64,000 nt of DNA, taken from NCBI RefSeq assembly GCF_023498005.1, contig NZ_CP097289.1, forward strand, positions 3,968,001 to 4,032,000. The letters run 5' to 3'. Each line of letters starts with the position of its first letter. The first letter of the stretch is position 1. Positions 46,095 to 54,909 of the stretch are shown one piece after another. The notes under the pieces were generated by a model. That model was given only the letters and a program-made list of their open reading frames with translations, was not told the origin of the DNA and ran no database searches. Made by a program: the position numbers and the translations under genes. This stretch comes from Streptomyces durmitorensis (GTDB lineage Bacteria > Actinomycetota > Actinomycetes > Streptomycetales > Streptomycetaceae).

Positions 46095-47273
46095 TTACTG
46101 ATGCGTATTCATGTCCGGTATGGGCAGGGGCCGCTTCTCGATCGCCGCCGCCATCACCTCCGGGAAGAGGTCCGGGGTGCACGCGAAGGCCGGTGCGCCC
46201 AGCGCCGAGAGCGCCGCCGCGTGCTCTCGGTCGTACGCGGGCGTCCCCTCGTCGGAGAGCGCGAGCAGCGTCACGAACTGCACTCCGGACGCCTTCATCG
46301 CCGCGACCCGCTTCAGCATCTCGTTGCGTATGCCCCCTTCGTAGAGGTCACTGATGAGGACGACGATGGTGTCGGCGGGCCGGGTGATCTGCGACTGGCA
46401 GTACGCGAGCGCCCGGTTGATGTCGGTCCCGCCACCCAGCTGCGTACCGAACAGCACATCCACCGGGTCGTCGAGCTGATCGGTGAGGTCGACGACGTTC
46501 GTGTCGAAGACGACGAGCCGCGTGTTGAGCGACCGCATCGAGCCGAGCACGGCACCGAACACCGAGGCGTAGACGACGGACGCGGCCATCGAGCCCGACT
46601 GGTCGATGCAGAGGATGACCTCCTTCTTCACGGACTGCGACGCCCGCCCGTACCCGATGAGCCGCTCGGGCACGATCGTCTTGTACTCCGGCAGGTAGTT
46701 CTTGAGGTTGACCGCGATCGTGCGGTTCCAGTCGATGTCGTGGTGGCGCGGCCTGCTGACACGGGCGCTGCGGTCGAGCGCGCCCGTGAGGGTGGCACGG
46801 GTACGCGTGGCGAGCCGCTTCTCCAGGTCCTCCACGACCTTGCGCACGACGGCCCGCGCGGTCTCCTTGGTGGTCTCCGGCATGGCCTTGTTGAGGGAGA
46901 GCAGGGTCCCCACCAGATGCACGTCGGCCTCGACGGCCTCCAGCATCTCGGGCTCAAGGAGCAGCGTGGAGAGGCCGAGCCGCTCGATGGCGTCGCGCTG
47001 CATGACCTGGACGACGGACGAGGGGAAGTACGTCCGAATGTCCCCGAGCCAGCGCGACACGGACGGCGCGGACGCCCCGAGCCCCGCCGAACGCTCCCGC
47101 CCCCGGTCCTTCTTCCCCGCGTCCCCTCCCCCGTACAACGCACCGAGCGCCCCGTCCATCGCCGCGTCCCGCCCGACGAGCTCACACCCGGTCCCCTCGG
47201 CCGCACCCCCACCCAGCACAAGCCGCCACCTGCGCAGCCGCTCCCCCGCGGGATCCAACACTTCCTGCGTCAT
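46095..47273 (-). CDS. VWA-domain protein of the MoxR/DUF5682 cassette
   Basis: A 392-residue protein. The C-terminal half is a von Willebrand A domain with a complete metal site: D224-x-S-x-S in VILCIDQSGSM, the Thr in QLGGGTDINRAL, and the Asp in IVVLISDLYEGG. Such domains bind partners through Mg and often work with MoxR ATPases. The N-terminal half is helical, with WLGDIRTYFPSSVVQVMQRD, a segment found in cassette VWA proteins, and WNRTIAVNLKNYLPEYKTIV. Start overlaps the DUF5682 stop (TGATG). It is the last gene of the minus-strand arm. Confidence 0.88.
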   Translation of the reverse strand: MTQEVLDPAGERLRRWRLVLGGGAAEGTGCELVGRDAAMDGALGALYGGGDAGKKDRGRERSAGLGASAPSVSRWLGDIRTYFPSSVVQVMQRDAIERLGLSTLLLEPEMLEAVEADVHLVGTLLSLNKAMPETTKETARAVVRKVVEDLEKRLATRTRATLTGALDRSARVSRPRHHDIDWNRTIAVNLKNYLPEYKTIVPERLIGYGRASQSVKKEVILCIDQSGSMAASVVYASVFGAVLGSMRSLNTRLVVFDTNVVDLTDQLDDPVDVLFGTQLGGGTDINRALAYCQSQITRPADTIVVLISDLYEGGIRNEMLKRVAAMKASGVQFVTLLALSDEGTPAYDREHAAALSALGAPAFACTPDLFPEVMAAAIEKRPLPIPDMNTHQ

Positions 47274-49708
47274 CAGCCCACCTCCACAAGCTCGATACCG
47301 CCACCGACACCGAATCCATCGCCGCCACTGACTCCTGCCCCGGGCCCGGACGCGACCCCCAGCAACAGACTCAGCACCGGCAGAACCGCATCCGCCCGCT
47401 CACCGTCAAGTTCCGCCCCGAAGCCGGGTATCCCGCCGGTGACGGCCAGGCCACCACCGCCCGCCCCCGGACCGCGCCGCACCAGCTCACCCAGCGTCCG
47501 CCGCACCCCCGGTTCGTACGCCGAGAAGGTGCGCCGCAGGAGGGGCAGTACGTCGGTGAAGGCTCGGTCAGGGACCCCGCTCAGCCAGTCGTCGACGAGG
47601 CCGAGGAGCCGCTCGTCGTGCACGAGCAGCATGCCGCCCCCTGACCCACCGCCCACGAACCCCTCGATCCAGGCGGCTGCTTCGGCGGGCTCGGTCCCCC
47701 GGGACAGTGCGAGCCCCATGAACCGAGCGGCCTCGTCCTCGGCCAACTCCCCGCCGTCCATCAGGATCCGCACGCACCGCCCGCGCACCACCCCGGCCAC
47801 GCTGTCCCGCTCCCCCAGCACCCTCAACACGGAGTGCCACCGCCCCCGTACACCGGCAGCGCCGACCTTGGGCTCACTCGGGCGCGGGCTCCCCTCGCCC
47901 GCAGGATCAGCGTCCAACTCGCCCAGCAGGCCCACCGCCTGGTGCACCGCGTCCATGTGCCCCCGCATCTCGACCGCCGCGTCCTGGTCGAGCCCCGCGC
48001 ACGCCGGGGGCAGCCCGACGAACACCCGCTCCGCGAGCCCCAGAGCCACTTCGCCGAGCGCAGCCGTGTCCGTACCCCGCACATCCCCGTACCGAAGCGA
48101 CCGCACCAGCGCGGGCAGCGCCTGCGCCAGATGCCCGACGTCCGCATCCAGTGCCGCCCGGTCCGCCAGGACCCGCATCACCACCGGCAACGCGTCCGGC
48201 AGGTCGGCCAGCAGACACCGCTCGGCCAGCGCGGTGACGTCAGCCAGGGCGCCGGCCCCGATGGCATCGGACTCCGCGCGAGCTGTGGCCGCCGCGAGCA
48301 CGGTCGTCCCCCATACCCCCGCCTCCGCCACCCGCACCGACAGCTCCGGCTCCCACCGCAGCCGCCAGGTCTCCCGGAACGTACCCGTGCTCCCCCGCGA
48401 CGCGGCGGGCTCGCCCCAGCCGATACCCAGCAGCCGGAGGCGGTGCAGCAGCCTGCTGCGCGCCGCGTCCGCCTCCTTGCGCAGGTCGAGCTCCAACTCC
48501 CGCTCAAGCGCCTCGGGTTTGATCCGGAGCTTCCGCTGGAGCCGCGTGAGATCGCGCTGCAACGGCACGGCCGGGGCCGAGTCGGGAACCTCCCCGAGGA
48601 CGTCCCCGACGACGAGCTTGTCGTGCACGAGGGAGAGCGGCACGTCCGAGCCCTCGCACATCACCGCACGGACCGCGTCCGTCGTCTCGGTGAGCCCCGG
48701 CAGCGGACGCCCCCGCATCGCGGCGAGGGTGTCCGCGAGCCGTACCGCCTCGATGACATGCGCGGACGACACGATCCTGTCCTCGTCCCTGAACAGTCGC
48801 GCGACCTTCGTCAGCCAGCGCTCCACGGGCCGGTCGGGCGCGCTGAACAGATGCCCGTACCAACCGGGCGACGCGATTCCCGCGCCGTATCCACTGGCCC
48901 GCGAGAGGCGGCGGTGCGTCCAGGGCACCCAGGTCATGTCGACCTTCACCTTGGGCAGCCCCTTGAGCAGCGCCCGGTCGGCCGACAGGGTCACCTTCTG
49001 CCGCAGCGCGGGCACATGCCAGGCCCCGCACACGACCGCGACGTCGTCCGGACCGAACTCGCGCTGTGCCGCGCGGACTTGGATCCGCATATACGCCTCG
49101 CGCACCAGGTCACGGTCATGCCCACCGGTCCCGTACTCCTCGCGCAGCGCCCCCATGGCCTCACCCAGCGCGTCGAACGGCGCGAAGGCGTCCGCCCCGG
49201 CCCCCCGGTGCTCGACGACGTCCTCCCACCACCGCTCGGGATCGTCGTACCCTGCGGTCTCCGCGAGCACCGCGAGGGGATCGATCCGCACCGCGTCAGC
49301 GTCCACGCCCCCAGGAGTTGCGGCGTCCTCAGCCTCCTCCGTACCCTCCGCGCGCGCCAGCGAATGCGCCGCCGGAAGATCCATGAACCGCACCGGAACC
49401 CCGGCGCCCGCCGCCCACTTGATCGCGACCCACTCCGGCGAGAACTCGGCCAGCGGCCAGAACGCCGACCGGCCGGGCTCGTCCACCACGTGCGCGAGCA
49501 GCGCGACCGGCGGCCGCATCCCCTCGTCCGCCGCGAGCGCCACCAGCGCGTCGGCCTCCGGCGGCCCTTCGATCAGGACCACGCGCGGCGCGCCCTCCTC
49601 GAGTGCGGCCCGCACCGCACGCGCCGACCCCGGCCCGTGATGCCGCACCCCGAGCAGCAACGGCCCCTCGCCCGCTCGCGCCTCGCCCCCGCGCACCTCG
49701 TCGCTCAT
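47273..49708 (-). CDS. DUF5682 protein with a possible TraB/ChaN-like fold
   Basis: An 811-residue cytoplasmic protein. The N-terminus LLLGVRHHGPGSARAVRAAL, then VVLIEGPPEADALV, and later DDVAVVCGAWHVPAL (G228-H231) resemble the paired G-x-x-H and E-G segments of TraB/TIKI/ChaN/EreA-like proteins. Those include metal-dependent hydrolases, so an enzymatic role is possible but unproven. The long C-terminal part is helical, with repeats rich in Leu/Arg/Glu. It is coupled to the VWA gene and lies 131 bp downstream of the MoxR gene on the same strand. No substrate is known. Confidence 0.82.
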   Translation of the reverse strand: MSDEVRGGEARAGEGPLLLGVRHHGPGSARAVRAALEEGAPRVVLIEGPPEADALVALAADEGMRPPVALLAHVVDEPGRSAFWPLAEFSPEWVAIKWAAGAGVPVRFMDLPAAHSLARAEGTEEAEDAATPGGVDADAVRIDPLAVLAETAGYDDPERWWEDVVEHRGAGADAFAPFDALGEAMGALREEYGTGGHDRDLVREAYMRIQVRAAQREFGPDDVAVVCGAWHVPALRQKVTLSADRALLKGLPKVKVDMTWVPWTHRRLSRASGYGAGIASPGWYGHLFSAPDRPVERWLTKVARLFRDEDRIVSSAHVIEAVRLADTLAAMRGRPLPGLTETTDAVRAVMCEGSDVPLSLVHDKLVVGDVLGEVPDSAPAVPLQRDLTRLQRKLRIKPEALERELELDLRKEADAARSRLLHRLRLLGIGWGEPAASRGSTGTFRETWRLRWEPELSVRVAEAGVWGTTVLAAATARAESDAIGAGALADVTALAERCLLADLPDALPVVMRVLADRAALDADVGHLAQALPALVRSLRYGDVRGTDTAALGEVALGLAERVFVGLPPACAGLDQDAAVEMRGHMDAVHQAVGLLGELDADPAGEGSPRPSEPKVGAAGVRGRWHSVLRVLGERDSVAGVVRGRCVRILMDGGELAEDEAARFMGLALSRGTEPAEAAAWIEGFVGGGSGGGMLLVHDERLLGLVDDWLSGVPDRAFTDVLPLLRRTFSAYEPGVRRTLGELVRRGPGAGGGGLAVTGGIPGFGAELDGERADAVLPVLSLLLGVASGPGAGVSGGDGFGVGGGIELVEVG

Positions 49709-49839
49709 GTCCGCCCCCTCTCCGTCTCACGCCGTCTCGCGCCGTCTCACGCGAACCAGTCACCGTCACGCCCACAGCCACCGTCACGCCCACAACCCCG
49801 CTCAGACCCGGGCGGCCCACGCCACCCGCATCCGTCCCG

Positions 49840-51024
49840 TCACGCACTCACCTCACGGCACGCGCGGTAGAAGTCCTTCCAGCCGTCACGCTCGCGGACC
49901 ACCGCTTCCAAGTACTCCTGCCAGATCACCCGGTCCGCCGCCGGGTCACGGACCACCGCGCCGAGGATGCCCGCGGCGACATCGCCCGGCCGCAGCACGC
50001 CGTCCCCGAAGTGCGTGGCCAGCGCCAGGCCGTTGGTCACGACGGAGATCGCCTCGGCCGTCGAGAGCGTGCCGCTCGGCGACTTCACCTTCGTACGCCC
50101 GTCGGCCGTGACCCCGTCCCGCAGCTCGCGGAAGACCGTGACGACGCGGCGTATCTCGTCGATCCCCTCGGGCCCGGTCGGCAGGTCGAGCGAGCGCCCG
50201 ATCTGGTCGACGCGGCGCGAGACGATGTCGACCTCCGCGTCGGCGCTCTCCGGCAGCGGCAGGATCACCGTGTTGAAGCGGCGGCGCAGCGCGCTCGACA
50301 GGTCATTGACCCCGCGGTCGCGGTTGTTGGCCGTCGCGATCAGGTTGAAGCCGCGGACGGCCTGCACCTCCTGGCCCAACTCCGGTATCGGAAGGGTCTT
50401 TTCCGACAGGATCGTGATCAGCGTGTCCTGCACGTCGGCGGGGATGCGGGTCAGCTCCTCGACCCGCGCCGTCATGCCGTCGGACATGGCCCGCATGACA
50501 GGGCTGGGCACGAGCGCGTCGCGGCTGGGGCCGTGCGCGAGCAGCTGCGCGTAGTTCCAGCCGTACCGGATCGCCTCCTCCGGCGTCCCTGCCGTGCCCT
50601 GCACGAGCAGCGTCGAGTCTCCGCTGACGGCGGCCGCCAGATGCTCGGACACCCAGGTCTTCGCGGTGCCGGGCACGCCGAGCAGAAGCAGGGCGCGGTC
50701 CGTGGCGAGGGTGGTGACGGCGACCTCGACGATGCGGCGCGGCCCCACGTACTTCGGCGAGATCACCGTCCCGTCCGGCAGCGTGCCGCCGAGCAGATAC
50801 GTCGCGACCGCCCACGGCGAGAGCCGCCAGCGCTCGGGCCGCGGCCGGTCGTCCTGCGCGGCGAGCGCGGCCAGTTCGGCGGCGAAGGCGTGCTCGGCAT
50901 GCGGCCGCAGCACCTCCGCCTCCCCCGCGGGCGCGGCTGCGGACGCGGATACAGCGGATGCAGACGCGGGCTGGCCCTCGATCGTCGAGGTCATCGAGGT
51001 CGTCGAGCCGACGGACACAGTCAT
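49840..51024 (-). CDS. MoxR-type AAA+ ATPase
   Basis: A 394-residue AAA+ ATPase. Walker A GVPGTAKT is at 116-123, the Walker B-like segment is ARVEELTRIPADVQDTLI (acidic EE), sensor 1 is FNLIATANNRDRGVNDLSSA, and the Arg finger is in ALRRRFNTVILP. This matches the MoxR clade, whose members act as chaperones that load cofactors or remodel VWA partners. A Ser/Ala-rich head of about 35 residues is not conserved. ATG 51024 has GGAGGGGG upstream. First gene of the minus-strand arm; the VWA protein downstream is its likely partner. Confidence 0.92.
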   Translation of the reverse strand: MTVSVGSTTSMTSTIEGQPASASAVSASAAAPAGEAEVLRPHAEHAFAAELAALAAQDDRPRPERWRLSPWAVATYLLGGTLPDGTVISPKYVGPRRIVEVAVTTLATDRALLLLGVPGTAKTWVSEHLAAAVSGDSTLLVQGTAGTPEEAIRYGWNYAQLLAHGPSRDALVPSPVMRAMSDGMTARVEELTRIPADVQDTLITILSEKTLPIPELGQEVQAVRGFNLIATANNRDRGVNDLSSALRRRFNTVILPLPESADAEVDIVSRRVDQIGRSLDLPTGPEGIDEIRRVVTVFRELRDGVTADGRTKVKSPSGTLSTAEAISVVTNGLALATHFGDGVLRPGDVAAGILGAVVRDPAADRVIWQEYLEAVVRERDGWKDFYRACREVSA

Positions 51025-51089
51025 GGAGCGATCCCCCTCCAACTCGTCCGGACACCTCTGGCCCGGATGTGGTTCCAACCGTGCACCAC

Positions 51090-51160
51090 GCCACTGACAA
51101 TCGACCCGAGCACGCCTCTGACCTGCACAGACACCGAGTGCGGGATCGATTGTCAGTGGC
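51090..51160. promoter_or_regulatory. Perfect 15-bp inverted repeat in the divergent promoter of the cassette
   Basis: GCCACTGACAATCGA (51090-51104) and TCGATTGTCAGTGGC (51146-51160) are exact reverse complements separated by 41 bases. They lie in the 155-bp gap between the MoxR and SWIM genes and include TTGTCA, which resembles a -35 box, in each outward direction. A paired operator or two identical promoter halves are both plausible. A chance exact 15-bp match at this spacing is very unlikely. Confidence 0.75.
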
Positions 51161-51166
51161 GGGATC

Positions 51167-51172
51167 TACCTT
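51167..51172 (+). promoter_or_regulatory. Putative -10 for a leaderless SWIM mRNA
   Basis: TACCTT fits TANNNT and ends seven bases before ATG 51180, which has no ribosome site. The transcript would start at or near the ATG. Confidence 0.4.
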
Positions 51173-51179
51173 CGATGAC

Positions 51180-52565
51180 ATGACTCAGCAGGGGGTGCGC
51201 TGGACGGCGGATCAGGTCCTTGCCTTGGCACCTGACGCCCCGTCACGCAAGGCGGGAAGCAAACTCGGCGTCGCCGGCCCATGGTCGGCGGCAGGCAGTT
51301 CGAGCGAGGGGACGGTGTGGGGACTGTGCAAGGGAAGTGGCAGCAAGCCGTATCAGACAGTTGTCGACATCGCGGACATCACCGGCGCGGCAGGCCCGGC
51401 GTACAAATGCAGTTGTCCGAGCCGCAAGTTCCCGTGCAAGCACGCGCTCGGGCTGCTGCTGCTCTGGGCGGCGGATGGCGGGGCGCCATCCGGCTCGGCG
51501 CCGGAAGCGGAGCCGCCGGACTGGGCGGCGGAGTGGCTTGCGGGGCGCCGCAAGAGAGCGGAGACGAAGCGGGCCTCGGACGCCGCGCCGGACTCGTCAC
51601 CCGCTGACCCCGAGGCCGCGCGCCGCAGGGCGGAGCGGCGGGCCGAGCGGGTCACGGCAGGAGTGACGGAGCTGGAGCGGCGCCTCTCCGATCTGCTGCG
51701 CGGCGGCATAGCCTCCGCCGAGCAGATGGGGTACGGGCTGTGGGAGGAGACGGCGGCCCGCATGGTCGACGCCCAGGCACCCGGACTTGCCGCGCGCGTA
51801 AGGGAGTTGGGTGCCATTCCCTCCTCCGGTCCCGGCTGGCCCGTGCGGATGCTGGAGGAGTGCGCGCTCCTCCACCTCCTCGACCAGGGCTGGCTGCACC
51901 GCGGGCAGTTGCCGGAGGCCCTGGCTGCCACGGTCCGCTCCCGCACGGGCCTGCCCACGCCGGCGGAGGGTCCGCCGGTGCGGGACCACTGGCTGGTGCT
52001 CGCGCAGTACGACACGGCAGACAGCAAGCTCACCACCCGCCGGATATGGCTGCACGGCGCGGAGTCCGGCCGGACGGCCCTGCTCCTGTCGTACGGAGCC
52101 GCGGGCCGCGCACCCGCGCTCGCGCTGCCGGTCGGCCTCGCGCTGGACGCCGAGCTGACCGCGTACCCGGGCGCCGGGCAGCTGAGGGCCGACCTGGGCG
52201 AACAGTTCAGCGCCCCCGCGCCGACGGCGGCCCGTCCACCGGGCGTACGGACGGAACAGGCCGCGCACAGCTACGGCGAAGTGCTGCGGGACGACCCCTG
52301 GCTGGATTCCTGGCCGGTGACACTGAGCGAAGTGATACCGACCCCGTGCCCCGGCCCCTCCTCCGAAGGCTGGCAACTGGCGGACGCGAAAGGCGACATG
52401 GCGCTGCCCATCACGCCTTCCGCGGCGTCCCGTGCGGGGCTGTGGCGGCTGGTGGCACTCTCCGGAGGCGCTCCGGTGACGGTCTTCGGCGAGTGTGGCC
52501 ACGAGGGCTTCATCCCTCTGACGGCCTGGCCGTGCGGAGCGGGAGAGGCGGTCGCCCTGTGCTGA
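51180..52565 (+). CDS. SWIM zinc-finger protein
   Basis: A 461-residue protein with a SWIM zinc-binding motif C77-x-C79-x6-C86-x-H88 (KCSCPSRKFPCKHALG). SWIM domains bind nucleic acid or proteins. The N-terminus GVRWTADQVLALAPDAPSRK is a conserved start of cassette SWIM proteins. A charged helical linker (residues 115-165) and a C-terminal region rich in Trp/Leu (GLWRLVALSGGAPVTVFGEC) follow. It is divergent from MoxR and lies 284 bp upstream of the DUF5691 gene. In related cassettes the SWIM gene precedes DUF5691. Confidence 0.88.
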   Translation: MTQQGVRWTADQVLALAPDAPSRKAGSKLGVAGPWSAAGSSSEGTVWGLCKGSGSKPYQTVVDIADITGAAGPAYKCSCPSRKFPCKHALGLLLLWAADGGAPSGSAPEAEPPDWAAEWLAGRRKRAETKRASDAAPDSSPADPEAARRRAERRAERVTAGVTELERRLSDLLRGGIASAEQMGYGLWEETAARMVDAQAPGLAARVRELGAIPSSGPGWPVRMLEECALLHLLDQGWLHRGQLPEALAATVRSRTGLPTPAEGPPVRDHWLVLAQYDTADSKLTTRRIWLHGAESGRTALLLSYGAAGRAPALALPVGLALDAELTAYPGAGQLRADLGEQFSAPAPTAARPPGVRTEQAAHSYGEVLRDDPWLDSWPVTLSEVIPTPCPGPSSEGWQLADAKGDMALPITPSAASRAGLWRLVALSGGAPVTVFGECGHEGFIPLTAWPCGAGEAVALC

Positions 52566-52667
52566 CCGCCACGCCTCACCACCGTCACACCGATGCGTAC
52601 TCCTAGAGCGCTGCGGCGTTCGAGGAGGAGCGCTGGGTTCGCGCAACGCACCGCAGGGCCATCCGTC

Positions 52668-52762
52668 GCTCCACCGCAGCACCGCTCCACCGCTCCACCG
52701 CTCCACCGCAGCACCGCAGCACCGCAGCACCGCGGCACCGCGGCACCGCGGCACCGCGGCGG
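52668..52762. repeat. 8-bp tandem repeat array
   Basis: Eleven and a part units of GC[T/A/G][C/G]CACC: GCTCCACC, GCAGCACC, three GCTCCACC, three GCAGCACC, three GCGGCACC, then a partial unit. The stepwise variants show local copying. It lies between the SWIM and DUF5691 genes and could vary in copy number. It codes for nothing credible. Confidence 0.85.
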
Positions 52763-52849
52763 CAGATCCAAACAGATCCGGTAGATCCGGCGTCCAAGAC
52801 GGCAACTCCAAACGAAAGACCGAGTGATCCGTCCGAGAGAGGAGTCCAC

Positions 52850-54514
52850 ATGACCGGCATCACCGCACTCACCGAAGCGACCGTCATCCCCTGGGAAGAC
52901 CTGGTCACCGCCGCGCTCCTCGGCACCGACCGCCGCACGCCCCCCGTACGAACCCAGGACAAGGACGCACCGACCGCTCTTCTGGACGCGGCAGCCGTGC
53001 AGACCGTCCGGCGCAGAGCCGGGCTTCGTCCCGCACCCGCCGCGACAGCTCCCGAGCCCGCGGCGGACGACCCCAGGCCCCTGGTGCCGCCAGCTGCACG
53101 GCGCAGGCTCGCCACGCTGCTCACCGACCACCCCGGCGCGGCAAGCGGTGGACGCCGGGGCGCGGTGCCCGACCTGATGGAACTGCTGCCCCAGTGGCTG
53201 GCGTTGGCCAACGACCGCGGCTTCGCTGCGCCGCCCGAGCTGATTCCGGCCCTCCTGAACGCGGCGCGCGGGCGCACGGACCTCCGGCCGCAGGCGCTCA
53301 CCTTCGCGGGCCCGCGGGCCCTGTGGCTCGCGCGGCTCAACCCGGACTGGAAGTTCGCGCTCCGCTCCACTCCGGGCGGTGGGGTGTCGCTGCCCGCCCC
53401 CGAGGAGACGGCACTGGTCCAACAGCTCTGGGAGGAAGGCCTGTTCGCCGAGCGCGTCGCCCTGCTCGGCGCGGTGCGGGCGCATGAACCCGCCGCCGCG
53501 CGGGAGCTGCTCGCCTCCACCTGGAGCACGGAGCGAGCGGAGGACCGCCTGATGTTCCTCGACTCCTTGCGCACCCAACTGTGCGACGCGGACGAGCCGT
53601 TCCTGGAGCAGGCCCTCACCGACCGCAGCCGCAACGTCCGCGCGACGGCGGCCGAGCTCCTCTCCGCACTGCCCTCATCCGCCCTCGCCGCGCGGATGGC
53701 GGCCCGCGCCGCCTCGTGCGTGGCCATCGACCACGCCCAGGGCACGAAGAGCACGCCGACGCTCACGGTCGAGGCGCCGCACGAGTGCGACGCGGGCATG
53801 GAGCGCGACGGCGTCGTTCCGAAGCCTCCCGCAGGTCGGGGCGAACGCAGCTGGTGGCTAGCCCAGTTGGTGGAGGCGGCACCGCTCGGAACCTGGCCGG
53901 AGCGGCTCGGCGGCCGGACCCCCGCGGAGATCGTGGCGCTGCCCGTGGCCGACGACTGGCAGAGCGAGCTGCACGCCGCGTGGTGCCGCGCGGCGGTGCG
54001 GCAGCGCGACGCCGTCTGGTCCCGGGCGCTGCTCGGAGCTCCCTCGTCCCCCGATGCGGCGGGCCCCGGAGCGGCGTCGCTCGCCGAGCGCGCGAAGCTC
54101 CTCGCCGCGTTGCCGGCCGTTGAGCGGGCCGACTGGGTCGCGGGATTCATCGGGACGCACGGCCTCTCGGAGGCGTTCCAGCTGCTCGGCGTGTGCGCGC
54201 TGCCCTGGTCGGAACCGCTGGGCCGTGCGGTGGTGGACGCGCTGAACATCGCGCGTGACGCCGGGAGTTACCCCTGGAGCTTCAGCGGGGTGATGGGTCT
54301 GGCGGAGCGCTGCCTCGACCCTGCGGAGGCGGTCCGTCTCGACGTACTGACCGCGATACCGGACGAGCCGGAGGACGCTTCCCCCGGCGCGGGCGGCTAC
54401 TGGTCGGAGGCCTTCCAGCGCCTGGTCAGTACGTTGCGTCTACGCGCGGCGATGCGGGCGGAGCTGGGCGCGGCGCCGGAAGATCCGGGGGTGCCGTCAT
54501 GTCAGGCAACTTAG
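52850..54514 (+). CDS. DUF5691 protein
   Basis: A 554-residue cytoplasmic protein. The start ATVIPWEDLVTAALLGTDRR and the segments VPDLMELLPQWLALANDRGF, WLARLNPDWKFALRS and WEEGLFAERVALLGAVRAHE are family hallmarks. The middle has helical repeats like HEAT (EDRLMFLDSLRTQLCDADEP, ALTDRSRNVRATAAELLSAL). A Trp-rich segment QLVEAAPLGTWPERLGG follows. This suggests a scaffold or adaptor. GGAG lies before the ATG. It is the second gene of the plus-strand arm of the cassette. Confidence 0.85.
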   Translation: MTGITALTEATVIPWEDLVTAALLGTDRRTPPVRTQDKDAPTALLDAAAVQTVRRRAGLRPAPAATAPEPAADDPRPLVPPAARRRLATLLTDHPGAASGGRRGAVPDLMELLPQWLALANDRGFAAPPELIPALLNAARGRTDLRPQALTFAGPRALWLARLNPDWKFALRSTPGGGVSLPAPEETALVQQLWEEGLFAERVALLGAVRAHEPAAARELLASTWSTERAEDRLMFLDSLRTQLCDADEPFLEQALTDRSRNVRATAAELLSALPSSALAARMAARAASCVAIDHAQGTKSTPTLTVEAPHECDAGMERDGVVPKPPAGRGERSWWLAQLVEAAPLGTWPERLGGRTPAEIVALPVADDWQSELHAAWCRAAVRQRDAVWSRALLGAPSSPDAAGPGAASLAERAKLLAALPAVERADWVAGFIGTHGLSEAFQLLGVCALPWSEPLGRAVVDALNIARDAGSYPWSFSGVMGLAERCLDPAEAVRLDVLTAIPDEPEDASPGAGGYWSEAFQRLVSTLRLRAAMRAELGAAPEDPGVPSCQAT

Positions 54515-54543
54515 GCGACCCCGCTGCTGGGACGGGGCGCCCG

Positions 54544-54710
54544 ACGCCTCTCACCAAAGCCTCTGAGCGGAGGCAGCCCACGCCCTTCACCGAAGCCCCT
54601 GAGCCGAGGCAGCCGGCGCCTCTCACCACAGCCCCTGATGCCAGGCAGCGGACACCCCTCACCGAAGCCCCTGAGCCAAGGCAGCCCACGCCCCTCACCG
54701 CAGCCCCAGC
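54544..54710. repeat. 36-bp tandem repeats after DUF5691
   Basis: Four full 36-bp units and a partial one (each with CCTCTCACCRAAGCC, CTGAGC, GGCAGCC). In one plus frame they read TPLTKASERRQP, TPFTEAPEPRQP, APLTTAPDARQR, TPLTEAPEPRQP. A frame with ATG 54499 overlaps the DUF5691 end, but runs antisense into the B12-binding gene, so coding is doubtful. The rest of this 395-bp gap shows nothing else. Confidence 0.75.
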
Positions 54711-54909
54711 CCCAGGCCCAGGCCCAGCTTCGCAGCAGCCGAACAGCTCTCCCCCGATCCCGAGGCAGCCAGACGCCTTCGTCCCGGGGCGAAGGCGGTC
54801 GGCCGCTCCCGGCGCAGCCCAAAGCCGCCGCGCAGCCCAAGGCCGCCGAGCCGCCCTCACCCCGGAGCGAGAGAGGCCGGACGACGCCCCCGCCGAGGAG
54901 CGGTTGCCG

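Noticed and set aside
46101..49640. Plus-strand reading frame of 1179 codons
   Set aside because: It is antisense to the VWA and DUF5682 genes; the composition is the complement of their codons and no family matches.
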